Source of the DNA: Chlamydiia bacterium
Lineage (GTDB): Bacteria > Chlamydiota > Chlamydiia > Chlamydiales > 2-12-FULL-49-11
Length of the DNA: 35,128 nt
Direction of reading: 5' to 3'
Assembly (NCBI GenBank): GCA_022601435.1
Contig: JAJACQ010000026.1
Location: 1-35,128, forward strand
The notes beneath the pieces are model-generated. The model was not told where the DNA came from. It searched no databases and saw only the letters and a program-made list of their open reading frames with translations. The stretch's first letter is position 1; each line of letters starts with the position of its first letter. The translations under genes were made by a program, and so were the position numbers. Of the stretch, positions 1 through 6,662 are shown in pieces.

Positions 1-75
1 ATTACTAATTAAATTACGCAAAGGGTATAATTTTAATTATAAAGCGTATATTAAATATAATAATAAGAGGAATTT

Positions 76-411
76 ATGGAAGCAATACAGGCAAATCAAG
101 GATCATGGATCCAGCAAATGAAGGCAATGCCTCTTTGTATAGATCGGTCAATTAAGGAATTCGGATATTGGCTTTTAGCGGTTGTCACGCTTTCTGTGAG
201 TTACTTAGTGGATAAAATTAATGAAAGACCAGTTTTAGATCGTGCTAAGATTTTACCTATTGATGGAAGGTCATATGGGATTTGTGAGGTTGAAGTGGAT
301 GAAATAGAAGATGAGTCTTTAGGGATTGTTTATAAAGCAAGACAAAAAGAACAGACTTCCGAAGATTGGATAAAGAATTTTTATATACGCAAACTGCAGG
401 AACTGCAATAA
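76..411 (+). CDS. Small single-span membrane protein, lineage-specific paralogue family
   Basis: I do not recognise a named family. The 111-residue protein has a short polar N-terminus, one hydrophobic segment at about residues 29-46 ending in an Asp-Lys pair, and a charged C-terminal part of about 60 residues. The segment and its flanks (Met-Pro-Leu before it, LAVVTLSVSYLVDK in it) match the protein at 668 almost position by position (LAVITLSLSYFIDK), so the two are paralogues. Weaker likeness extends to the proteins at 2858 and 4168. An AGAGGA ribosome site lies 5 nt before the ATG. It probably sits in a membrane; whether that is the bacterial inner membrane or, after secretion, a host-derived membrane cannot be told. 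It has no cleavable signal peptide and no catalytic motif. Confidence 0.7.
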   Translation: MEAIQANQGSWIQQMKAMPLCIDRSIKEFGYWLLAVVTLSVSYLVDKINERPVLDRAKILPIDGRSYGICEVEVDEIEDESLGIVYKARQKEQTSEDWIKNFYIRKLQELQ

Positions 412-595
412 GAGCAGGCTTTGATCAATTAAAGACTTATTTCATAAGATGTTAAAAAGCAACGCCTTGCTGCGATTTATTGTTAATTAATGGGATAACA
501 TTCCCTGATTTAAAGAGACGCTTTTTGAATTACACGTTACCTCCTTAAATTAAGTTAGTTAGGCTTGGTGTATAAATTATTTTTTTAACAAACCG

Positions 596-624
596 TTGAT
601 ATTTAATGTCTTTTATGTCATAAT
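596..624 (+). promoter_or_regulatory. Candidate sigma70-type promoter for the gene at 668
   Basis: TTGATA at 596-601 and CATAAT at 619-624 are separated by 17 nt. A second TATAAT at 625-630 is not well spaced from any -35. The stretch 412-595 upstream holds no gene that I can support. Confidence 0.35.
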
Positions 625-667
625 TATAATTTGAAAATTATTAATTAATGTTAAATAGAGGTTTTTT

Positions 668-1231
668 ATGAATTTAGTTGGAAATGCAGGAGGTCAAGAG
701 ACTTTAGGGGTGTTATTAAGTAAAATTAATGATATGCCAATGTTACATACGCGTAGGTTTGCAAAAGTTTTATACTTTGCATTAGCTGTGATTACTTTGT
801 CATTATCATACTTTATTGATAAGGCAATAGCAAAAAAACAAAATCTAATAGATAAATCAATTGAGATTAAACAAGAGCCAGAAGAAGGAATAGTTCCTAA
901 TCCATTTACACTTGCTGTTAACAAGTATGGTGTAGGAGTTGTTAGTGGAAGATCTACTTTTGAAAGAATAGCTAAGGAGACAGGAAAAACTTTTGATGAG
1001 GTGGGATCTGCTTTTTTTGACTATGTAAATCCTGATAATCCTGTACATTCAGATTTAGGCCAAAAAGTTTTTGCTGCCTTTGAGAATAGATTTGACTATG
1101 CTGATGAACAAATGAGTTTAGATAGTGATGATACTGAAGAGATGGCAACGCCATTGTCTATGATCCATATAAAAGTTTCAATGCCTTTAGTAACAAAGAT
1201 AACAAAAGACGATTTAGATGAAGTTTTATAG
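668..1231 (+). CDS. Single-span membrane protein, paralogue of the gene at 76
   Basis: This 187-residue protein of unknown function carries the family's hydrophobic segment at about residues 34-50, preceded by a basic His-Thr-Arg-Arg-Phe-Ala-Lys stretch and followed by Asp-Lys. The remaining 135 residues are soluble, mildly acidic and unlike anything I know; a stretch near residues 85-115 is rich in Gly, Val and Phe. The start is the ATG preceded by AGAGG at a 6-nt gap. A strong terminator follows at 1267-1298. The arrangement (short N-terminus, one membrane span, long tail) is shared with the proteins at 76, 2858 and 4168, which points to local duplication followed by fast divergence of the tails. 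The tail could lie in the bacterial cytoplasm or, if the protein is exported, outside. Confidence 0.75.
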   Translation: MNLVGNAGGQETLGVLLSKINDMPMLHTRRFAKVLYFALAVITLSLSYFIDKAIAKKQNLIDKSIEIKQEPEEGIVPNPFTLAVNKYGVGVVSGRSTFERIAKETGKTFDEVGSAFFDYVNPDNPVHSDLGQKVFAAFENRFDYADEQMSLDSDDTEEMATPLSMIHIKVSMPLVTKITKDDLDEVL

Positions 1232-1266
1232 TAGAGGCTTTAATTGAATTATTAGAATAGTGATTG

Positions 1267-1298
1267 AAAAGTCTTCTTCAAAAGAGGGGACTTTTTTT
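1267..1298 (+). terminator. Rho-independent terminator after the gene at 668
   Basis: The stem AAAAGTCTTCTT (1267-1278) pairs with GAGGGGACTTTT (1284-1295), allowing G-U pairs, around a CAAAA loop and runs into further T residues. It overlaps the stop codon of the convergent minus-strand gene ending at 1297. On the minus strand the G-U pairs become A-C mismatches, so it should work mainly for the plus strand. Confidence 0.75.
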
Positions 1299-1800
1299 AG
1301 TATTTTTTCCAGATAAGGGCAAAGTGGAAGGAGATAAGCTGATTTATATAAGAGAGCTCAAAGCGAAGGCGCTTGTAGATGAAATGGGTATAGACTTGGC
1401 CATAGGGCAGCACTTTATAGCGTTCTGCAAAATCAGCGATGGATTTTAGCTGGTGATCGTATCCATAGATCCCTCCTAAGCGATACCCAAAGGTAAGAGC
1501 TGTATTTCTGGAGAGCCTTGTTTGGAACCAGTCTCGAGTGATACCTGCAGAGAAGCATTGTTGGTAGTAGGTGTTTATCATGGAAGAAACAAAATAACCG
1601 TTATATTCGATGCCGTAGGCGTGATTATTCCAGTTAGCATCATCTCCATTTTTGAAGTGTAGAGTCCACATTCCTAGGTAGATAGATGGCTCAGGAGGAA
1701 GGCCCCAGAGCTTTTGAAGAAAGGTTTTTTCGGCTTGTATTTCTGCGTGTAATCTGAAAAAAGAAAAGAAAATAGTGAGTAGAAATAGTCTTCTCATCAA
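1297..1800 (-). CDS. Secreted beta-barrel-like protein, faintly PagP-like (second of tandem pair)
   Basis: The 167-residue protein starts with a typical signal peptide (basic MMRR, hydrophobic core, likely cut after Leu-His-Ala near residue 19). The mature part alternates hydrophobic and polar residues as in an outer-membrane beta-barrel and ends in an aromatic Tyr. Landmarks are GMWTLHF (His48), NWNNHAYG, an Asn-Thr at 76-77 and GYRLGGIYGY, then a Pro before the last strands. The order recalls the PagP lipid A palmitoyltransferase fold, where a His and an Asp-Ser pair are catalytic; here the pair reads Asn-Thr, so enzymatic activity is doubtful. It overlaps the upstream paralogue by 4 nt, so the two are probably co-transcribed. 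Family assignment is by eye and weak; the secreted barrel call is firmer. Confidence 0.6.
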   Translation of the reverse strand: MMRRLFLLTIFFSFFRLHAEIQAEKTFLQKLWGLPPEPSIYLGMWTLHFKNGDDANWNNHAYGIEYNGYFVSSMINTYYQQCFSAGITRDWFQTRLSRNTALTFGYRLGGIYGYDHQLKSIADFAERYKVLPYGQVYTHFIYKRLRFELSYINQLISFHFALIWKKY

Positions 1801-2321
1801 TAGTCTCCAATCACCCAGGTTAAATAGCCGCTGAGTAGTTTTCTAAAATATGATACTTCTAATCGGGCGCGTTTATATTGGGCTTGGCCGCATATTTGAT
1901 AAATAGGAAGCACGGGATAGATTGCTGCCCACTTATTTAACTCCTCACCATATCCATAAATTCCACCAATGCGATAACCAAGCGTTAGTTTAGTATTCTT
2001 GCTTGGTTTAAAACCTACCCAATCTCGGGTAATTCCAAAGACTAGACAGCGATTATAATGAGAGTTTAAAATGGTGTTTAAAAATAAGCTTTTATATTGA
2101 AAACCGAAGGCTTGGTTATTCCAATTATCGTTTCTGTCTCTCCATCTCTTTTGGAAATGATAAGTCCACATTCCTGTGTAGATGCAATCAACTGGGGTTT
2201 TCCCATAGATGTCAGCAAAAAAGGTTTTTCTTCCTGAAGTGAATTGGTGAGGTAGCTTTGCGGCCTGGAGGTGGTTAGAAAAAAGCGCAAAAAGTGAAAA
2301 AAGTATTATATATTTCTTCAT
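1797..2321 (-). CDS. Secreted beta-barrel-like protein, faintly PagP-like (first of tandem pair)
   Basis: This 174-residue paralogue of the gene ending at 1297 has a clear signal peptide (MKKYIILFSLFALF core, likely cut after residues 19-21, Gln-Ala-Ala). Conserved landmarks in the same order are GMWTYHF (His55), NWNNQAFG, an Asn-Ser pair at 86-87, GITRDW, LGYRIGGIYGYG and a Pro-Val-Leu-Pro turn before the last strands. The length suits an eight-stranded outer-membrane barrel. The likeness to PagP is only in motif order and general strand pattern; the catalytic Asp-Ser of PagP reads Asn-Ser here. The gene is divergent from the CaaX-protein gene at 2461, with 139 AT-rich bases between them that must hold promoters for both directions, although I see no clean -35/-10 pair. 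Confidence 0.62.
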   Translation of the reverse strand: MKKYIILFSLFALFSNHLQAAKLPHQFTSGRKTFFADIYGKTPVDCIYTGMWTYHFQKRWRDRNDNWNNQAFGFQYKSLFLNTILNSHYNRCLVFGITRDWVGFKPSKNTKLTLGYRIGGIYGYGEELNKWAAIYPVLPIYQICGQAQYKRARLEVSYFRKLLSGYLTWVIGDY

Positions 2322-2460
2322 TTGTTAATTTTTAATTTTAAAGTAAAAATTTTCGCCTTTATATATTTATTAGTCAATATTTTTTTAGGATAATAAAGCT
2401 CTTGTTTATAGGTTAGGGTAGTGTTAAAATTTTGTAAGAGAAACAATAATTGGGTAAATT

Positions 2461-2754
2461 ATGGACATTACTCTAGGAGATAATGACTTGACAAGAGGTT
2501 TGCTTCCTCCAGGTCCTAATGATAAAAAAAATACTTATCAAAGAGTGCATACTGGTGGACTTTCTAAGTGTATAACAATAATTTCAGAATCAAATAATGG
2601 GGATACAAGCTCTGGGAAGGGTTTAAAAAAGCGTCCTGATATAAGAGCCTGGAAGGCGTGTGATAGGGCTATGGTTGCAAAGAATAAGGCGCAAGTTGCT
2701 TTGAATAGAGCAAGAGCTGCCCTTCAAAGTCAAAAAAAATGCACTATACTATAA
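2461..2754 (+). CDS. Basic helical protein ending in a CaaX prenylation box (CTIL)
   Basis: This 97-residue protein matches no family I know. The N-terminal half is polar and probably unstructured. Residues 59-92 form an Ala-rich, Lys/Arg-rich likely helix. The last residues read Lys-Lys-Cys-Thr-Ile-Leu, with Cys94 fourth from the end. That is a canonical eukaryotic CaaX box; Leu at the last place favours geranylgeranylation, and CTIL is, from memory, also the end of a human G-protein gamma subunit. A basic helix before the box is what membrane targeting by prenylation plus charge would need. Bacteria have no protein CaaX prenyltransferase, so the motif makes sense only inside a host cell. 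Translation is inferred from the ATG in an open frame with weak ribosome-site support. It sits between the barrel pair and the membrane-protein family. Confidence 0.65.
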   Translation: MDITLGDNDLTRGLLPPGPNDKKNTYQRVHTGGLSKCITIISESNNGDTSSGKGLKKRPDIRAWKACDRAMVAKNKAQVALNRARAALQSQKKCTIL

Positions 2755-2857
2755 ATTTTTTTATTTATTTTTTTTTGATTCCTTACTTTCTCTTAATATT
2801 AATTCTATGGTACAATTTAATTATAATTAATAATTTACACCCTATTTAGGAGGGGAT

Positions 2858-3688
2858 ATGTCTTCAGTTGCAAATGATACTACAGTTAATCACACTCCAC
2901 TTCCACCTCCACCTGTTTTAGTAGATCCTTCGTCTGATTATCATTACTCTGTGTATGATATGGTTAAGAGCTATGAACACCACGATACAGTTTTACATGT
3001 TGTATATGCTTTTTTGTATGCTGTAGCAACTATTCTTTCAGCAGGAATATTTTTTGTCGTAGACATGATTGTACGTAACGTCAATATAATAAAAATGAAA
3101 GAAGAAGATGCTCCGAGCAGATTAAAAGATCCATCTAGTTCTGGTTCTTCTGCTATAGAGCCTCAATATTTAACAGAGACTGTTGAAGTTATTTTAGATA
3201 AAAGTCCTTTATCTAAATATGATTTAAGTCATTTAAAGGATGGAGAAAGAACTGTAGCGATAGATAAATTTTCTTGGCTGGAAGAACAGGAATATAAAGA
3301 GTATGTTAAGTTTCAGGGAAAAGCAGAGGTTGTACAAGCTTATAATCAATTCGGTGCTCATGTAAGCGGAGATTTTTTTATGACTGCGGATGATCCTATT
3401 GATGATGCAGCTATGGGCGTCTATTTAGAAAATATTGATGCTATTTTAAAAGAATATAGTACGTCTGTTAATGATAAGGCTCAATTTAACACAATTAAGA
3501 TGAATGTGAAAACATCTAATGAAGGAGGGGTTTTCTACTCATTATTTAACAAAATGATTGATTTGTTAAATAAGGAAGTAGAAGATTCTGATTCTGTTCG
3601 AGACAATGATAAAAAAACATGCGCTGATGGTGTGAACCGAGCTTTTTATTATTTATTGTATTCTTTTAATAGCCAACTTTCAAATTAA
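2858..3688 (+). CDS. Single-span membrane protein of the local paralogue family
   Basis: A 276-residue protein of unknown function. The N-terminus has a Pro run (LPPPPVLVDP, about 15-24), then a YSVYDMVKSYEHH stretch, then a hydrophobic segment at about 45-69 ending in Asp-Met-Ile-Val-Arg-Asn-Val. The segment LYAVATILSAGIFFVVD aligns with LYAIATFVTGLLFMAID of the protein at 4168, and more weakly with those at 76 and 668. The C-terminal 195 residues are soluble and acidic without a motif I recognise. A strong AGGAGGGG ribosome site precedes the ATG. The next gene starts 18 nt after the stop and probably shares the transcript. A cytosolic N-terminus, single span and long soluble tail would suit an inclusion-membrane-like or other exported membrane protein, but the classical two-lobed Inc hydrophobic pattern is absent. 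Confidence 0.75.
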   Translation: MSSVANDTTVNHTPLPPPPVLVDPSSDYHYSVYDMVKSYEHHDTVLHVVYAFLYAVATILSAGIFFVVDMIVRNVNIIKMKEEDAPSRLKDPSSSGSSAIEPQYLTETVEVILDKSPLSKYDLSHLKDGERTVAIDKFSWLEEQEYKEYVKFQGKAEVVQAYNQFGAHVSGDFFMTADDPIDDAAMGVYLENIDAILKEYSTSVNDKAQFNTIKMNVKTSNEGGVFYSLFNKMIDLLNKEVEDSDSVRDNDKKTCADGVNRAFYYLLYSFNSQLSN

Positions 3689-3706
3689 AGATTTTAGGGA
3701 GAAGCT

Positions 3707-4090
3707 ATGATGCAGTCTATAACAGAGACAAGGCCCCCAGAAATTCAGGTTGAATCTTTAGATGAGCCGAAAAGCATTCTTGACTTAGTCAAAGAAACAG
3801 CTCATAAAGCAAGGCAAATTCAACGTGAAAATGAAGCTAAAGCAAAATTAGCAGCGATTAATATAGCAAGGCAAGTTCAAAATGTACACCAGGAAAGAGC
3901 AAGAGTAGAATCGCGCGCCACAGATCATGCTCTTTTGCAAACTACGGATGTTGAACGTGAGGAATTTGAGGAAGAAGTTTCCAAAGTCTCAGATCCATCT
4001 ATTCAAGCTCATTTAAGAGCTTCTCAACAGAGGCTTTGGGAATCAAAAAAGGCTATTCTAGATTCTTACAAAGAAAAAGGTTTTTTATGA
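3707..4090 (+). CDS. Soluble coiled-coil relative of the family, without the membrane segment
   Basis: A 127-residue, highly charged and very probably helical protein. Residues 21-36 (PKSILDLVKETAHKAR) match the stretch just before the membrane segment of the protein at 4168 (PKSLLECVKETSDKGMR). Where that protein enters the membrane, this one continues as a Gln/Glu/Ala/Arg-rich helix (residues 36-75). It therefore looks like a family member whose membrane segment was lost or replaced. AGGGAG lies 5 nt before the ATG; a second ATG follows at once. It directly follows the gene at 2858 and may be its operon partner. The helix could pair with coiled coils of the neighbours. No enzymatic motif is visible. 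Confidence 0.7.
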   Translation: MMQSITETRPPEIQVESLDEPKSILDLVKETAHKARQIQRENEAKAKLAAINIARQVQNVHQERARVESRATDHALLQTTDVEREEFEEEVSKVSDPSIQAHLRASQQRLWESKKAILDSYKEKGFL

Positions 4091-4167
4091 AGAATACTTT
4101 TAATTTATTTAAGAATTTTGTATAATTTCATTAGATTTAATGAATTACAAATATGTCGGAGGGAGAA

Positions 4168-6468
4168 ATGGCATCAACAAATATGCAAACAAGCGAAGCA
4201 GGATTATTAAATCCAGTAGAGCAGTCTAATCAGAGCGAAGTTGCTCCTCAAGCTCTATTGACAAGTGATGAGCCTAATGAGGGTGTTATTCTTAAATCTG
4301 TTCAACCTCCAAAGAGTCTTTTAGAGTGTGTAAAAGAGACGTCAGATAAAGGTATGCGCATTTTTTTAGCATGTTTGTATGCAATAGCAACATTTGTGAC
4401 AGGGTTGTTATTTATGGCGATTGATCATTTGATTAAGCATGTAAGAGTTCTTGATTTTAATAAAAAAGCAGATCAAGCAGCACTTGAAAAGCAAAAAGAG
4501 CAGCAATTAATTGATGAATCAGAGACTCAACCTTTGATTTCGGGGTTTGAGGACTCTTTAGATGCTTTGGATGATCTAACCGATAGTGAAGATGAGTCTG
4601 ATAGTATAAATGAGCAACAAACAATTCGTTCTTTTATCTCCCAAAAAATGGTTGCCTTATTTAGCAGTTCTTCATTAAGCCAAGAAGGAGGTCAAGAAGA
4701 TGAAGATGAAGATGTGATGCAACCGCTGTATGAAGAAGTACTAAAAATTGGACTTGATAGAAAAGATTCAGAAGAAAAGTTTAATCTATCAGATGGTAGG
4801 CCGTCTACTAAGACTTTTCGGCATCTTGAGGGTGCTTTAGATCGTCAAAGGCATGAAATCCTAGAAGCAGGCAATAAGGTTTCAGATTATTTACTACAAG
4901 ATTATAATGTACTTTGTGAAAGATATTTAGTGGCGCTCATTTCTCAGTATATTTCTAAAATAATGGAATCTGAAAACTGTACAGAACAAGCTTTTAAATT
5001 ATTAATGGATTATTCGTCCAATGAAGATAAAGTAGATGAAGCTTTTGATTTGATTGAAAGGTATCAAATGTTCAATTTACTTGGAGAGGGACGAGATTTT
5101 ACGGAACAAGAATTTAAAGAGTATGCAACAACAAGAAGAGAAGAGCTTAAACAAAGTAACGATTTTAAAAAATTATCTATAAATATAGAAGATCAGGATA
5201 AAGATTCCAATTCAAAAAAAACGGCTATAGATCAGATAATTATGAATTATTCTGAAAATCTTAAGACATTCAAAGCTTTAGAAAGTGAAGGTCTGGGTAG
5301 ATGTGAAAGTGACTATGATAGTGATAGTGATAGTGATGATTCTAGTGAAACTTTACGGAGTCAAAGTGAATGTAATAAAGCAAGGCTGGAACAACCTGAT
5401 TTTAAAGAGGCAGTAGAGTTGTATTTTAATGAACAATTAAAAATGGATAAAATAGTTCCATGGGTAGATGGAGACCCTGATCCTGGAGCAAATCATGCCA
5501 AGGCGGTTTTACTATTACATCAGTTAGTTTTTCAGGAGTTAGATAAAGATGGAAATGTAGACGTGGCTGAATTTGAAAATTTTGTAGAGCATCAATTTGA
5601 GGGTTTTGAATACAGTAGTATGAATCAATTTACTGACCCTCTATATGATTTAGCTATAAACGATAATTCGCAAACTAGGAAAGATCTCAGAGAGGGCGTT
5701 TTACCTAGATTATTTAATGAATATTGTGAGAATATAAAAAGTGCATGGAAGAAAGAACATCCACAAGCTTCCCGGATGGAAGGGGTCGCGCAAACTGCAG
5801 CAGGTGTTACATCTCAGAATCTAAGTAATCCTAGCAATGAGGCGTTTATTCAAGATAGGCAAGAGGCTTTTGGTAAGACGGCGGCAGAAATTGAGGCATC
5901 GAAACAAAGTCTTGCTCAAGTGGGAGCTAGTCTTTTAGAAGAATCACAAGAAAATATTTTAGAAGTTAATCATGCTAGTTATATTGAAAATGAAAAGGAA
6001 AGATTAAATGATGCTGAATTATGGATAACTTCTGTGGTTCAAGGTTATATAAGCTCTTTGAGAGGCGGTAACCTCGATATTGAAGGATATAAAAATGAGG
6101 TCTTAAATAAATCGGAGCAAGAAGTAAGAAATGAATTCTTACAGGGTAGTGGTCTGTCAAATGATGACTTTACTAGATTAATACAAAAAGCAAGAAATGA
6201 GTTTGAACAAAAAAAATCATCAAATTTTAATGATAATGCTAATAAGTACTTGGAATGTGTTAAACACATAGATGATCCTTTTCAGGATTGTTCTTATGGT
6301 GTAGACTCATGGGCCGCTAGTCAACAGGCTCGTGAGGAGTTGATGGATGCTGAAGAAAACCTGCGCGATGATTTTTTAAATTATTTTAATCATATATGTG
6401 AAAAATTAGTTGAAATTATAAAGGCTCCATCTAAAGATAGAGAGACCCTGCTTAATAGTTCATCTTAA
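4168..6468 (+). CDS. Large acidic single-span protein of the local paralogue family
   Basis: About 766 residues. I prefer the ATG at 4168 because GGAGGGAG (4158-4165) ends 2 nt before it and would lie inside the coding sequence if the ATG at 4153 were used. Order: polar N-terminus; PKSLLECVKET (about 48-58); one hydrophobic segment (about 66-85) ending in Asp-His-Leu-Ile-Lys; then some 670 soluble residues, strongly acidic and largely helical, with an Asp-Ser run near 382-393 and an EF-hand-like loop near 459-470 (DKDGNVDVAEFE) that lacks the usual Gly at position 6. TATAAT at 4121-4126 may be the -10 of its promoter. The size, acidity, coiled-coil character and lack of signal peptide fit a secreted effector or scaffold as well as a bacterial membrane-anchored protein; neither is shown. 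Confidence 0.75.
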   Translation: MASTNMQTSEAGLLNPVEQSNQSEVAPQALLTSDEPNEGVILKSVQPPKSLLECVKETSDKGMRIFLACLYAIATFVTGLLFMAIDHLIKHVRVLDFNKKADQAALEKQKEQQLIDESETQPLISGFEDSLDALDDLTDSEDESDSINEQQTIRSFISQKMVALFSSSSLSQEGGQEDEDEDVMQPLYEEVLKIGLDRKDSEEKFNLSDGRPSTKTFRHLEGALDRQRHEILEAGNKVSDYLLQDYNVLCERYLVALISQYISKIMESENCTEQAFKLLMDYSSNEDKVDEAFDLIERYQMFNLLGEGRDFTEQEFKEYATTRREELKQSNDFKKLSINIEDQDKDSNSKKTAIDQIIMNYSENLKTFKALESEGLGRCESDYDSDSDSDDSSETLRSQSECNKARLEQPDFKEAVELYFNEQLKMDKIVPWVDGDPDPGANHAKAVLLLHQLVFQELDKDGNVDVAEFENFVEHQFEGFEYSSMNQFTDPLYDLAINDNSQTRKDLREGVLPRLFNEYCENIKSAWKKEHPQASRMEGVAQTAAGVTSQNLSNPSNEAFIQDRQEAFGKTAAEIEASKQSLAQVGASLLEESQENILEVNHASYIENEKERLNDAELWITSVVQGYISSLRGGNLDIEGYKNEVLNKSEQEVRNEFLQGSGLSNDDFTRLIQKARNEFEQKKSSNFNDNANKYLECVKHIDDPFQDCSYGVDSWAASQQAREELMDAEENLRDDFLNYFNHICEKLVEIIKAPSKDRETLLNSSS

Positions 6469-6608
6469 TTTAGCGCATGCTATTATAAGTAACAATTATA
6501 GTCCTGCCAATTCAACATTTATAAAATAATTTTTATGATAGGTGGTGTTGTGATAGTCTCTAAAAATATTTTTTATCATTAACTGCGGTCTATTTTGTTT
6601 TTGATTAA

Positions 6609-6636
6609 TTGACAAATGGTCTATAATAATTATAAG
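6609..6636 (+). promoter_or_regulatory. Promoter of the flavin monooxygenase gene
   Basis: A consensus TTGACA (6609-6614) and TATAAG (6631-6636) are separated by 16 nt, 26 nt before the GTG start. An AGGA ribosome site lies at 6652-6655. The stretch 6469-6608 shows no gene. Confidence 0.5.
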
Positions 6637-6662
6637 TTTATTAATTATTAATAGGATTTCTT

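Noticed and set aside
412..595. Possible small gene or remnant between the genes at 76 and 668.
   Set aside because: No open frame with start and ribosome site on either strand; only AT-rich sequence.
2755..2857. T-rich stretch after the CaaX gene as terminator.
   Set aside because: There is a T run but no stem before it.
4153..4167. ATG at 4153 as start of the large acidic protein.
   Set aside because: The strong ribosome site GGAGGGAG lies after it and directly before the ATG at 4168.
6442..6468. C-terminal Ser-Ser-Ser shared by the 4168 and 26015 proteins, considered as a sorting tag.
   Set aside because: Three serines are too little; surrounding residues do not align.
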